This document shows, piece after piece, positions 30,889 to 37,523 of a DNA stretch of 37,523 nucleotides. The notes beneath the pieces were generated by a model. That model saw only the letters and a list, made by a program, of their open reading frames with translations, was not told the DNA's origin and made no database searches. This stretch comes from Ruoffia tabacinasalis. Its GTDB lineage: Bacteria > Bacillota > Bacilli > Lactobacillales > Aerococcaceae. The stretch's first letter is position 1, and each line of letters starts with the position of its first letter. Both the position numbers and the translations under genes were made by a program. The DNA is taken from positions 1-37,523 of the forward strand of contig NZ_JBHSHQ010000006.1 of the NCBI RefSeq assembly GCF_042652985.1. The letters are read 5' to 3'.

Positions 30889-32091
30889 ATCAAATTCGAA
30901 CATAAAATGCGTGGAAATGTGTCATTTGGTGTTAACCCAATTGGGTGTAAACAAGAAGTGAATAATCAAATTGACTTTGTTAAAGAACAAGGTGCTTATG
31001 AAGGCCCTAAAAAAGTCTTAATCATTGGTGCGTCTTCAAGTTACGGCTTAGCGACACGTATTAGTCTCGCTTTCGGTGCGAATGCGGATACGATTGGTGT
31101 ATCATTTGAAAAAGGTCCTAAATCAGAAAAAAACTTAGGGACAGCAGGTTGGTATAACAATATCTACTTTAAACAAGCGGCAGAAGCCGAAGGCTTAATC
31201 GCGAAAAACTTCGTCCAAGATGCTTTCAGTCACGAAACGAAGCAAGATGTTATTAAATACATCAAAGAAGAATTTGGTGGTAAAGTTGATCTGGTTGTAT
31301 ACAGTCTTGCGTCAAGTGTCCGCACAGATCCTGATACCGGCGAACGCTTTAATTCAGTGATTAAATCGATTGACCAAACAGTTGTCGGACCGAATGTAAA
31401 TATTCAAAAACAAGAGTTCTTTGAGCACGTCTTAGAACCTGCGACAGAAGAAGAAATTGCCGATACAGTCAAAGTGATGGGGGGCGAAGATTGGCAATTA
31501 TGGATGGAAGCTTTAAAAGAAGCAGGTGTCCTAGAAGAAGATGTTTTAACAGTAAATTACTCATACTTAGGTTCTGATCTAAACCGTCCTTACTATGGTG
31601 ACGGAACGTTAGGTCAAGCGAAAGCAGACTGTGAAGTCAAAGCAGATAATATTAATGAATTATTAACTGATATTAATGGAAAAGCGACGATTGTAGTTGC
31701 GACGGCTGTAACAACCAAAGCCAGTTCAGTGATTCCATTCTTCCCAGTGTATTGCATGGGGCTTTATCGCATCATGGCTGATAACGGAACGCATGAAACG
31801 CCAATTATGCACCAAGACCGTATTTACCGTGATATGTTATATGGTAATAATGCAGAGTATGATGACAAAGGACGCCTACGTCCAGATAGTTGGGAGTTAG
31901 ATCCAGAAGTTCAAAAAGAAGCTGAAACATTAATTCACACGATTAATGAAGATAATTTCACTTCGGACAAAACTGGTTATAGTATCTTTATGAAAGAATA
32001 TTTAAACTTAGCTGGCTTTGACGTTGACGGTTATAACGAAGCCGAAGGCGAAGAAACAACTCTAGATGATTTACTTGCTTTAGAATTCTAA
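30889..32091 (+). CDS. fabV: FabV-type enoyl-ACP / trans-2-enoyl-CoA reductase, apparent AUC start
   Basis: A 400-residue NADH-dependent reductase of the FabV/TER family, the last step of fatty-acid elongation. It shows KVLIIGASSSYGLATRISLAFG (nucleotide binding), GVSFEKGP, AGWYNN, VYSLASSVRTDPDTG, VMGGEDW and the Y-x8-K active site in YYGDGTLGQAK. No ATG, GTG or TTG start is properly spaced. GGAGG at 30876-30880 is followed after 8 nt by ATC (30889), which lines up with the initiator Met of the Treponema enzyme. The in-frame TTG at 30874 overlaps the ribosome site, and the first ATG (30907) has none. FabV is often resistant to triclosan-type inhibitors. Monocistronic with its own terminator. 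Confidence 0.9.
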   Translation: MKFEHKMRGNVSFGVNPIGCKQEVNNQIDFVKEQGAYEGPKKVLIIGASSSYGLATRISLAFGANADTIGVSFEKGPKSEKNLGTAGWYNNIYFKQAAEAEGLIAKNFVQDAFSHETKQDVIKYIKEEFGGKVDLVVYSLASSVRTDPDTGERFNSVIKSIDQTVVGPNVNIQKQEFFEHVLEPATEEEIADTVKVMGGEDWQLWMEALKEAGVLEEDVLTVNYSYLGSDLNRPYYGDGTLGQAKADCEVKADNINELLTDINGKATIVVATAVTTKASSVIPFFPVYCMGLYRIMADNGTHETPIMHQDRIYRDMLYGNNAEYDDKGRLRPDSWELDPEVQKEAETLIHTINEDNFTSDKTGYSIFMKEYLNLAGFDVDGYNEAEGEETTLDDLLALEF

Positions 32092-32101
32092 AAATTCAAA
32101 C

Positions 32102-32138
32102 AAAAAATAGTTCGCCTGTCCAACGCGAACTGTTTTTG
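32102..32138 (+). terminator. Terminator of fabV
   Basis: An AGTTCGC / GCGAACT stem extended by A and T tracts (AAAAAA / TTTTT) around a 9-nt loop. Confidence 0.85.
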
Positions 32139-32242
32139 TTATATAAGACCTTTCATTTGGCTTTTATTCAATTGTTACTTAAGATTAATCAAAGAGATAT
32201 ATTAATTCATTATAATATTAATATTTAGAAAGGATGAGTAAA

Positions 32243-33133
32243 ATGAAAGCTGCCATTATTGTGGATAGTACTGCAGGCTTAACTGAAGAAACAGCGATGC
32301 ACTCGAATATTTACCAAGTATATCTTAGTACCATATTTGAAGATGGGACTGTGTATATTGACTCGCCCGATGAGTCTTTAACGAAAGATTTTTACGATAG
32401 AATGGACACTGAGAAAAACCTGCCCAAAACTTCTCAACCCGATACGAGACAAATTTATGATGTATTTGAGCAACTTGTTCAAGATGGTTATGACACGGTC
32501 TTTGGTGTTTTAGTCTCTGAGAAAATAAGTGGAACCTTTCAATCAATTCAAGCGACTTCCAGAGAATTCAGCGATCTATTAGACATTCATTTAATTGATG
32601 CACAGTTGACTTCTTTTGTGATGGAGGCGATGGTACTTAATTTAGTTGAACTCATTCAACGTCAAATTGAACCAAATGACATTGTTACTCGTATCAAGCA
32701 TTTGCTTGAACAATCAGCCTTTTACTTCACTCCAGCAAAACTGGATAACTTAGTGAAAGGTGGTCGCGTTAGCTCATTAAGTGGGTTTCTTGGCAATGCC
32801 CTCAATATTAAGCCCATCATTACAATAGGTGCAGAACACGATGGGCAAGTACATGTTCCGGAAAAAATCCGGACGAAGAAAAAGGCTCATGACCGCTTGT
32901 TTGAGATTGCGGATACACACATTCAACAATATCCAAAACACGCATATGTCGCGGTTGGCCATACTGGGGCTGAAGAAGATGCTCAAGTCATGCGCGACCG
33001 CATTCAATCCGCTTACCCTGATTTACCCATTCGAATTGGCTTTATTACGCCCGTTCTAGGAACTCATGGCGGGAGTGGTGTCATTTCAATCAACGTGGCC
33101 CCATTATTAAATCCTTCCGCAAACTCCAATTAA
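32243..33133 (+). CDS. DegV family fatty-acid-binding protein
   Basis: A 296-residue DegV protein. In staphylococci and streptococci these FakB-type proteins bind fatty acids and present them to the kinase FakA. Visible signatures are IIVDSTAGL, KTSQPDTRQIYDVF, GVLVSEKISGTFQS, IDAQLTSF, TPAKLDNLVKGGRVSS, NIKPIITI and the C-terminal GTHGGSGVIS. ATG at 32234 is too close to the ribosome site (AAAGGATGAG); the ATG at 32243 is spaced correctly. It follows fabV on the same strand (separate transcript), consistent with a lipid role. It ends in a 4-bp stop-codon overlap with the convergent hydrolase gene. Confidence 0.9.
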   Translation: MKAAIIVDSTAGLTEETAMHSNIYQVYLSTIFEDGTVYIDSPDESLTKDFYDRMDTEKNLPKTSQPDTRQIYDVFEQLVQDGYDTVFGVLVSEKISGTFQSIQATSREFSDLLDIHLIDAQLTSFVMEAMVLNLVELIQRQIEPNDIVTRIKHLLEQSAFYFTPAKLDNLVKGGRVSSLSGFLGNALNIKPIITIGAEHDGQVHVPEKIRTKKKAHDRLFEIADTHIQQYPKHAYVAVGHTGAEEDAQVMRDRIQSAYPDLPIRIGFITPVLGTHGGSGVISINVAPLLNPSANSN

Positions 33134-33777
33134 ATACGCGCATTTGCTAGCCATTCAGCAATCAATTTGACCGTCAGGTCAGGTTGATCTGCATAGAGAT
33201 TGTGGCTAGCTTTTTGTATAACTTTATAATCGACATAAGGGTTTTGTCTCTCTTCCAGTCTTTGCATTTTAATCGGTAACTCCTCTTTGGAATCACTTAA
33301 TAGCAATAAGGTCGGAGTTTTGTAATCCGGTCGGATAATCGTTAATTTCATCGCATCATTTAATTTCATTAGTTCCAACAAGCCTTCTTCAGATAACTCG
33401 TCGCCACCTATTTGACTTAGTACTTCTTTAGTTTCTTCCATAGATTCAGCCAGCGTTTTACCAACATCTTCATTCGTCAAGATTCCCCCATCCAACATAA
33501 TCACTCGTTCAATTTGTGTTAGGCGGGTAGATAAGTATGCTGCGATTTCGGCCCCGATAGAATGCCCCATCAAGATGATCTCTTCATCTGGAAAATACCC
33601 TTCAAAATAAGCTAGTAACTCTTCAAAATCATCAATCGTGACATCTTTCGCACCGAACTGTCCCGGTAAATCTAGATAAGTAAATTCATAGCCTTTTTCT
33701 TCCAATGAATCTCGTAACTCCAATGAATCTTCTCGACCGCCTCCGAAACCATTTATAAAAAATATTTTCTTGCTCAT
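33130..33777 (-). CDS. Alpha/beta hydrolase
   Basis: A 215-residue single-domain alpha/beta hydrolase. It begins KKIFFINGFGGGREDSLELRDSLEEKGY, has the nucleophile elbow MGHSIGAE (Ser) near residue 73, DGG later as in the family, and the catalytic His in KASHNLYADQPD. There is no signal peptide. The frame extends 20 codons upstream, but the ATG at 33775-33777 follows AAGAGGT and is the likely start. The substrate is unknown; esters or lipids are possible given the DegV neighbour, but the genes converge and need not be linked. No terminator separates it from degV; the two stop codons overlap. Confidence 0.85.
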   Translation of the reverse strand: MSKKIFFINGFGGGREDSLELRDSLEEKGYEFTYLDLPGQFGAKDVTIDDFEELLAYFEGYFPDEEIILMGHSIGAEIAAYLSTRLTQIERVIMLDGGILTNEDVGKTLAESMEETKEVLSQIGGDELSEEGLLELMKLNDAMKLTIIRPDYKTPTLLLLSDSKEELPIKMQRLEERQNPYVDYKVIQKASHNLYADQPDLTVKLIAEWLANARI

Positions 33778-33869
33778 CTGTATGACCTCTTTTCTATAAT
33801 GACTCTTCACCAGGTAGGTTGCGTTAGTATAACACATCGCCTTTAAAAAACATCCTTAAAGACTTTTAC

Positions 33870-34355
33870 TTAATTTAACACTGAGCGAATGGCTTGAGTC
33901 CATTGTTCCATGCGTTCTTTTTCACGGCCGTTATTCAAACCACTTGTAGATAAGGCGCTGACAACGTCATAGGATTGAAAGACTGGTTGTTTAATAATTT
34001 CTTTATAGGCTGTTTTCCCATTCGCAATAATGAGTTTGATTGGTATACCCTTTAACACGATTTCAAAATCATTTAAGGTCGAATTCTTTATCTTATGATC
34101 TAAACTTCCCTCCCTTTGCGCCGTCGCATACACATCCCAAAGACCGATGCCGTGGGCTTGTAAGGTATCTAAGCGTTCTTGGTAATTAACTGGGTCTGGA
34201 ACTTCTAAGGCGTTAAATACTACCCGCCAAAAGGCATTCCCTGGATTGCCGTAATACTGTTGCTTACGTAATGACGGCACACCCGGATGGCTACCCAAAA
34301 TGAGGATGCGTGTTCCTTGATTGACGACCGGTCCAAAACTATGTGTCTCTTCCAT
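33870..34355 (-). CDS. Uracil-DNA-glycosylase superfamily, family-6 (deoxyinosine glycosylase-like)
   Basis: A 161-residue DNA glycosylase of the HDG (family 6) group, which removes deaminated adenine (hypoxanthine) from DNA. The N-terminal motif LILGSHPGVPSLRKQQYYGNPGNAFWRVV corresponds to the LGSxPxxxSL...YYxxPxNxFW signature; GIGLWDVYATAQREGSLDHKI and, at the C-terminus, ALSTSGLNNG follow. The His in GSHPG and the Gly in PGN depart from the common GSFP...PRN, so activity could differ. ATG start after GGAGAATGAG. It is 92 bp upstream of the hydrolase on the same strand and may be cotranscribed. Confidence 0.82.
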   Translation of the reverse strand: MEETHSFGPVVNQGTRILILGSHPGVPSLRKQQYYGNPGNAFWRVVFNALEVPDPVNYQERLDTLQAHGIGLWDVYATAQREGSLDHKIKNSTLNDFEIVLKGIPIKLIIANGKTAYKEIIKQPVFQSYDVVSALSTSGLNNGREKERMEQWTQAIRSVLN

Positions 34356-34391
34356 ATCTCATTCTCCTATTCAACATTTTTAATGCAAAAA

Positions 34392-34432
34392 GCTCCTTCT
34401 AAAGAAGTCAAAGCTTGTACTTCAGAAAGAGC
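34392..34432 (-). terminator. Terminator of the GST-like gene
   Basis: A long imperfect stem with outer GCTC / GAGC, TTCT / AGAA and inner GAAGT / ACTTC arms, followed by five T on the minus strand. Confidence 0.7.
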
Positions 34433-34450
34433 AACTAATTACTTATTAAC

Positions 34451-35236
34451 TTAGTCTTTGATCGGTTTGTATTCGACTTCTAAACCTTTCTTCACAGCTG
34501 GACGCTCTGCAATGCGGCGAGCCCATTCTAATACCTTTGGATATGATTGGATATCTAAGAATTCTGCTGAACCTTCGTATAAATCCCCTAGAGCAAGACG
34601 ACCATACCATGACCAGTTTACGATATCCGCAATTGTATATTCGTCTCCTGCAATATATGGACGTTTCCCTAAAGTCTTATCTAATAAATCTAATTGGCGC
34701 TTTGTTTCCATTGTGAAGCGGTCGATTGGGTATTTTATTGGTTCTGGTGCATAGGCAAAGAAGTGTCCAAAGCCTCCACCAACATAAGGTCCTGCACCAA
34801 TTTGCCAGAATAACCAGTTCATCGTCTCAGTGCGACCATGAATATCTGTTGGAATTAATTTATTAAATTTCTCTGCTAAGTAAAGTAAAATCGAACCTGA
34901 TTCAAAGATTTCTAAACGTGGTTTTTGGCTATAATCAACCAGTGCCGGAATCTTAGAGTTTGGATTGATGTCAACGAAATCTGAACCAAATTGGTCACCG
35001 TCGCCGATATTTATTAGATATACATCATAATCAACATCCACACCTAATTCTTTTAATTCTTCAAACATAATGGTTGCTTTAATTCCATTAGGTGTTCCTA
35101 GTGAATAGAGTTGGAATGGCGCTTCTCCTACAGGCAATGTTTGTTCGAAACGACTCCCTGCAGTTGGGCGGTTACCCCCTAAATCTGAATCTTCGTCTTC
35201 CCATTTCCACACTTTTGGTAATTCATATGCCGTCAT
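34451..35236 (-). CDS. Glutathione S-transferase family protein, YghU-like
   Basis: A 261-residue GST-fold protein of the YghU/Ure2p-like class (disulfide-bond reductase activity with glutathione in E. coli). The N-terminal extension (LPKVWKWEDEDSDLGGNRPTAGSRFE) precedes the thioredoxin-like domain (QLYSLGTPNGIKATIMFEEL, NPNSKIPALVD, ESGSILLYLAEKF) and the all-helical domain (WQIGAGPYVGGGFGHFFAYAPEP, RPYIAGDEYTIADI). The frame opens 13 codons upstream; the ATG at 35234-35236 after AAGGAG is preferred. GSTs are uncommon in Firmicutes. Together with the GloB-like gene this points to glutathione or a similar thiol. Monocistronic. Confidence 0.92.
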   Translation of the reverse strand: MTAYELPKVWKWEDEDSDLGGNRPTAGSRFEQTLPVGEAPFQLYSLGTPNGIKATIMFEELKELGVDVDYDVYLINIGDGDQFGSDFVDINPNSKIPALVDYSQKPRLEIFESGSILLYLAEKFNKLIPTDIHGRTETMNWLFWQIGAGPYVGGGFGHFFAYAPEPIKYPIDRFTMETKRQLDLLDKTLGKRPYIAGDEYTIADIVNWSWYGRLALGDLYEGSAEFLDIQSYPKVLEWARRIAERPAVKKGLEVEYKPIKD

Positions 35237-35456
35237 TATAACACTCCTTATATAGTTTATTCGTAGCTTCATCATACTACTTTTTTTGACTAATGACTAA
35301 ACATACACATAGAGTTTAATTAGTAATAATTATTTATTTTATCTTCAATTACTTTGTGTTTTAATGTTCAAACTTTCACTGTTTATTCAGCTCGTTTTTA
35401 TTAAACCCAATAAAATACGCATTCATTTAGATATTTAATTTAATTTTTAATTGTGA

Positions 35457-35462
35457 TACAAT
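35457..35462 (+). promoter_or_regulatory. Likely -10 of the flavoprotein promoter
   Basis: TACAAT at 35457-35462, about 40 nt before the start codon, preceded by an AT-rich stretch without a clear -35. Confidence 0.4.
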
Positions 35463-35503
35463 GAACTTGTTGAAAGACTTAAATTTTTGAAAGGGGTTAT
35501 TTT

Positions 35504-37324
35504 ATGGATGTTTTTATGGGGAAAGCACAAGGTTTTCATGGACCGATTACAGCTAAACTTACATTGGAAAATGATAAGATATTGAAAGCAGAAAGTGAAC
35601 ATACAAAAAGTGCATATATTGGTGACCTTGGAATTCAGCGATTATTAAAACGTATAGAAAGTGAACAAAGTTTAGATGTCGATGTAATTTCAGGTGCTAC
35701 ATATAGTACAAATGCATATTTAACTGCTGCTAAAAAAGCAGTTTCGGTTGCAAAAGGTAAACTGAGTCAAGAAGATGCTCTTAATTTAAATATTTCATTG
35801 GAAAATAGTAAGGATAATCAAGTAGATACGGTATCAAGTGCTTCTATAACTAGTCACGATGAAGTCAACACTTCTGTAGCTAGAGAAGCTGTTTATATGT
35901 CTAATAATCCCGATTTGTTTGATGAACTATTTGATGTTGTTATTGCTGGTTCAGGTGGAGCAGGACTTTCAGCTGCTGTTGAGTCAGCGCGAGGTGGATT
36001 GAAAACGATTATTTTTGAAAAAGCTGGCATTCCTGGTGGTACAACAAATGCTTCCGGAGGTGTTATTCAAGCAGCTGGCACAAAATATCAAAAAGAATTT
36101 ACAGATTTTAAAGACGATACCCCTAAAAAGCATGCTCAACTTTGGGTTAAGGCTGGAGAAGGTCGGGTTGATGAATCATTAGTTTGGGATTTAGCTTTAG
36201 GCGCTCCTGACAATATTGAGTGGTTAGTTGAACTTGGGTTAGAATTTGATACTGTTTATGGACATGCTAAAATACCTTACATTACCGATGATTTACATGC
36301 CGATCGAATTCATCAATATAAAAATGGTGGTCAAGGTGGTGAAGGAACCCTATTAACTCAAACCCTACTAACAGATTTCATAAAACATGAAGGTCAGATT
36401 GAGTACGATTCACCCGTAGTTGCTTTAATATTAGACAAGGATACTTCTTCTGTTATCGGTGCTGTTATAGAAAAAAATGGGAAAGAAGTTAAAGTAAAGG
36501 CAGATCGTGGTGTTGTTTTAGCAACAGCATCTATAGATCATAACCCCGCACTAGCTAAAGAATTGAATGACCAACAATATTATGATATTTCTAATTCTAC
36601 TTTATTATCAACACCTTATGATACAGGGGATGGAATTATAATGGGGATGGGAATAGGTGCTGCCGTTTCTGGACTTGGAGGCTGTATTGATTTTTGTAGC
36701 CGAACAGGTAATGCAACAAATAACCAAATTCCAACTATTCCAATGGTTCTAATTAATGGTATCGGAAAACGTTTTGTTCGGGAAGATTCTACTTATGCAT
36801 ATCACTATCGTGCGATTTTCCAAGAAACGAAAAAACATGATGCACCTACTTATATGGTTTTTGGAAAATCATCAATTTCTGAACCGGGTAGCGCATGGAC
36901 CTCAGAAAGCTTAAAAGCGGATGTAGAGTCTGGTTTGGTAATCAAAGCAGAAACCTTAGAAGAATTAGCAGAAAAAATTGCTGTACCCACTACTAACTTA
37001 AAAGAAACAATAGAAAAATGGAATAGTTTTGCTGCTAATAAGGAAGACGCAGAGTTTGGCCGCTTAGAAGGATTGAAAGAAATTTCAGGACCTTATTATG
37101 CTATGTTAAACAAGGCATCAAACTTAGGATCGCTGGGTGGATTACGTATTAATACTGATTCGCAAGTAATCAATTCTTTTGGACAACCTATTAAGGGACT
37201 CTATGCAGCAGGCCTAAATGCCGGTGGCTGGGTAACTGGATATTATCCAGGTTCTGGAACAGCGATTGCTGGAATAATTCATCAAGGTCGTAAAGCTGGA
37301 AAACATTTAGCTGCAAATAATTAA
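35504..37324 (+). CDS. Cytoplasmic FMN- and FAD-binding fumarate-reductase-like flavoprotein
   Basis: A 606-residue two-domain oxidoreductase. An FMN-binding domain (1-85) carries DVISGAT (60-66), the ApbE flavinylation motif, with Thr66 the expected FMN acceptor. A FAD-binding succinate-dehydrogenase-like domain follows (from about 143: DVVIAGSGGAGLSAA, later FEKAGIPGGTTNASGG). There is no signal peptide or heme motif, so it should be cytosolic, unlike exported relatives. In fumarate and urocanate reductases the C-terminus has an NR-x-GG stretch with a substrate-binding Arg; here it is GYYPGSGTAIAG, so the substrate is probably not a C4 dicarboxylate. ATG start after AAAGGGG. It may reduce an enoate such as a cinnamate-like acid to regenerate NAD+; that is inference. 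Confidence 0.88.
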   Translation: MDVFMGKAQGFHGPITAKLTLENDKILKAESEHTKSAYIGDLGIQRLLKRIESEQSLDVDVISGATYSTNAYLTAAKKAVSVAKGKLSQEDALNLNISLENSKDNQVDTVSSASITSHDEVNTSVAREAVYMSNNPDLFDELFDVVIAGSGGAGLSAAVESARGGLKTIIFEKAGIPGGTTNASGGVIQAAGTKYQKEFTDFKDDTPKKHAQLWVKAGEGRVDESLVWDLALGAPDNIEWLVELGLEFDTVYGHAKIPYITDDLHADRIHQYKNGGQGGEGTLLTQTLLTDFIKHEGQIEYDSPVVALILDKDTSSVIGAVIEKNGKEVKVKADRGVVLATASIDHNPALAKELNDQQYYDISNSTLLSTPYDTGDGIIMGMGIGAAVSGLGGCIDFCSRTGNATNNQIPTIPMVLINGIGKRFVREDSTYAYHYRAIFQETKKHDAPTYMVFGKSSISEPGSAWTSESLKADVESGLVIKAETLEELAEKIAVPTTNLKETIEKWNSFAANKEDAEFGRLEGLKEISGPYYAMLNKASNLGSLGGLRINTDSQVINSFGQPIKGLYAAGLNAGGWVTGYYPGSGTAIAGIIHQGRKAGKHLAANN

Positions 37325-37362
37325 CTCCACTACAATGAATAAATAATATTATTTCTATTTTT

Positions 37363-37404
37363 AAATGACTTCATCTTTTCTTTCAAGATGAAGTCATTTT
37401 TTTA
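37363..37404 (+). terminator. Terminator of the flavoprotein gene
   Basis: A 15-bp perfect stem AAATGACTTCATCTT / AAGATGAAGTCATTT with a 7-nt loop and a T run. Confidence 0.95.
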
Positions 37405-37523
37405 TTATTCTATCCCTTTCTATATATTAAAAATACATAATAATAATGACTCTACGATAAAGTCCATATAATTGTGTAAAAGATAAAAGGCCATGTAACA
37501 GCCCTTTTGCGGTACAATGTTTT

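Overview
The window is low-GC Firmicutes DNA, most likely from Lactobacillales (Carnobacteriaceae or Aerococcaceae-like). The grounds are strong AGGAGG ribosome sites with frequent TTG and GTG starts, a CopY repressor with TACAnnTGTA cop boxes, a PTS-based sugar economy with CcpA (cre) sites, a T-box leader on proS and a sucrose scrR-scrA-scrB cluster. Several proteins are rather acidic, which would fit a halotolerant or marine lactic acid bacterium. The species is not determined.

Region 1 (1-4217) is a polyol or sugar PTS operon on the minus strand: class II aldolase, archaeal-type triosephosphate-isomerase paralogue, a long YjbQ (UPF0047) protein, and glucitol-family EIIC and EIIB (EIIB runs off the left edge). 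A SorC-type regulator is divergent. Region 2 (4311-7402) is a 6-phosphofructokinase paralogue followed by transketolase. The kinase has lost the two arginines that normally hold the 6-phosphate of fructose-6-P, and most of its effector-site basic residues. Region 3 (7556-8300) is a deletion scar: two truncated amino-acid ABC permeases, the second joined to the tail of a URO-D-like protein.

Region 4 (8413-11927) is housekeeping: archaeal-type ProS under a proline T-box, signal peptidase I, a LURP-one-related protein and a DUF924 protein. Region 5 (11955-22309) mixes accessory and stress genes: a NERD nuclease-like protein, copY-copB, a decayed CPBP protease, a large P2-type ATPase, a hypothetical protein, a SixA phosphatase and a GloB-like hydrolase. 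It is bounded by two arrays of 41- and 42-bp hairpin-forming tandem repeats.

Region 6 (22366-22806) looks like an independent, undescribed transcription unit: a near-consensus promoter overlapped by a cre-like site, three consecutive hairpins, a 45-codon ORF and an intrinsic terminator. It may be a CcpA-controlled small RNA or dual-function RNA. Region 7 (22812-26788) holds cinA, a 16-cysteine copper-storage-like protein, a double rhodanese and a CNNM/HlyC protein. Region 8 (26794-30709) is the sucrose cluster. Region 9 (30889-37399) holds fabV (apparently with an AUC start), degV, an alpha/beta hydrolase, a family-6 deoxyinosine glycosylase, a YghU-type GST and a cytoplasmic FMN/FAD fumarate-reductase-like flavoprotein.

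A theme across the window is carbon control: cre-like sequences lie at the aldolase promoter, inside the PTS operon, at the pfk promoter, at the putative small RNA promoter and upstream of scrA. All functional statements come from reading the sequence by eye; no database search was run.
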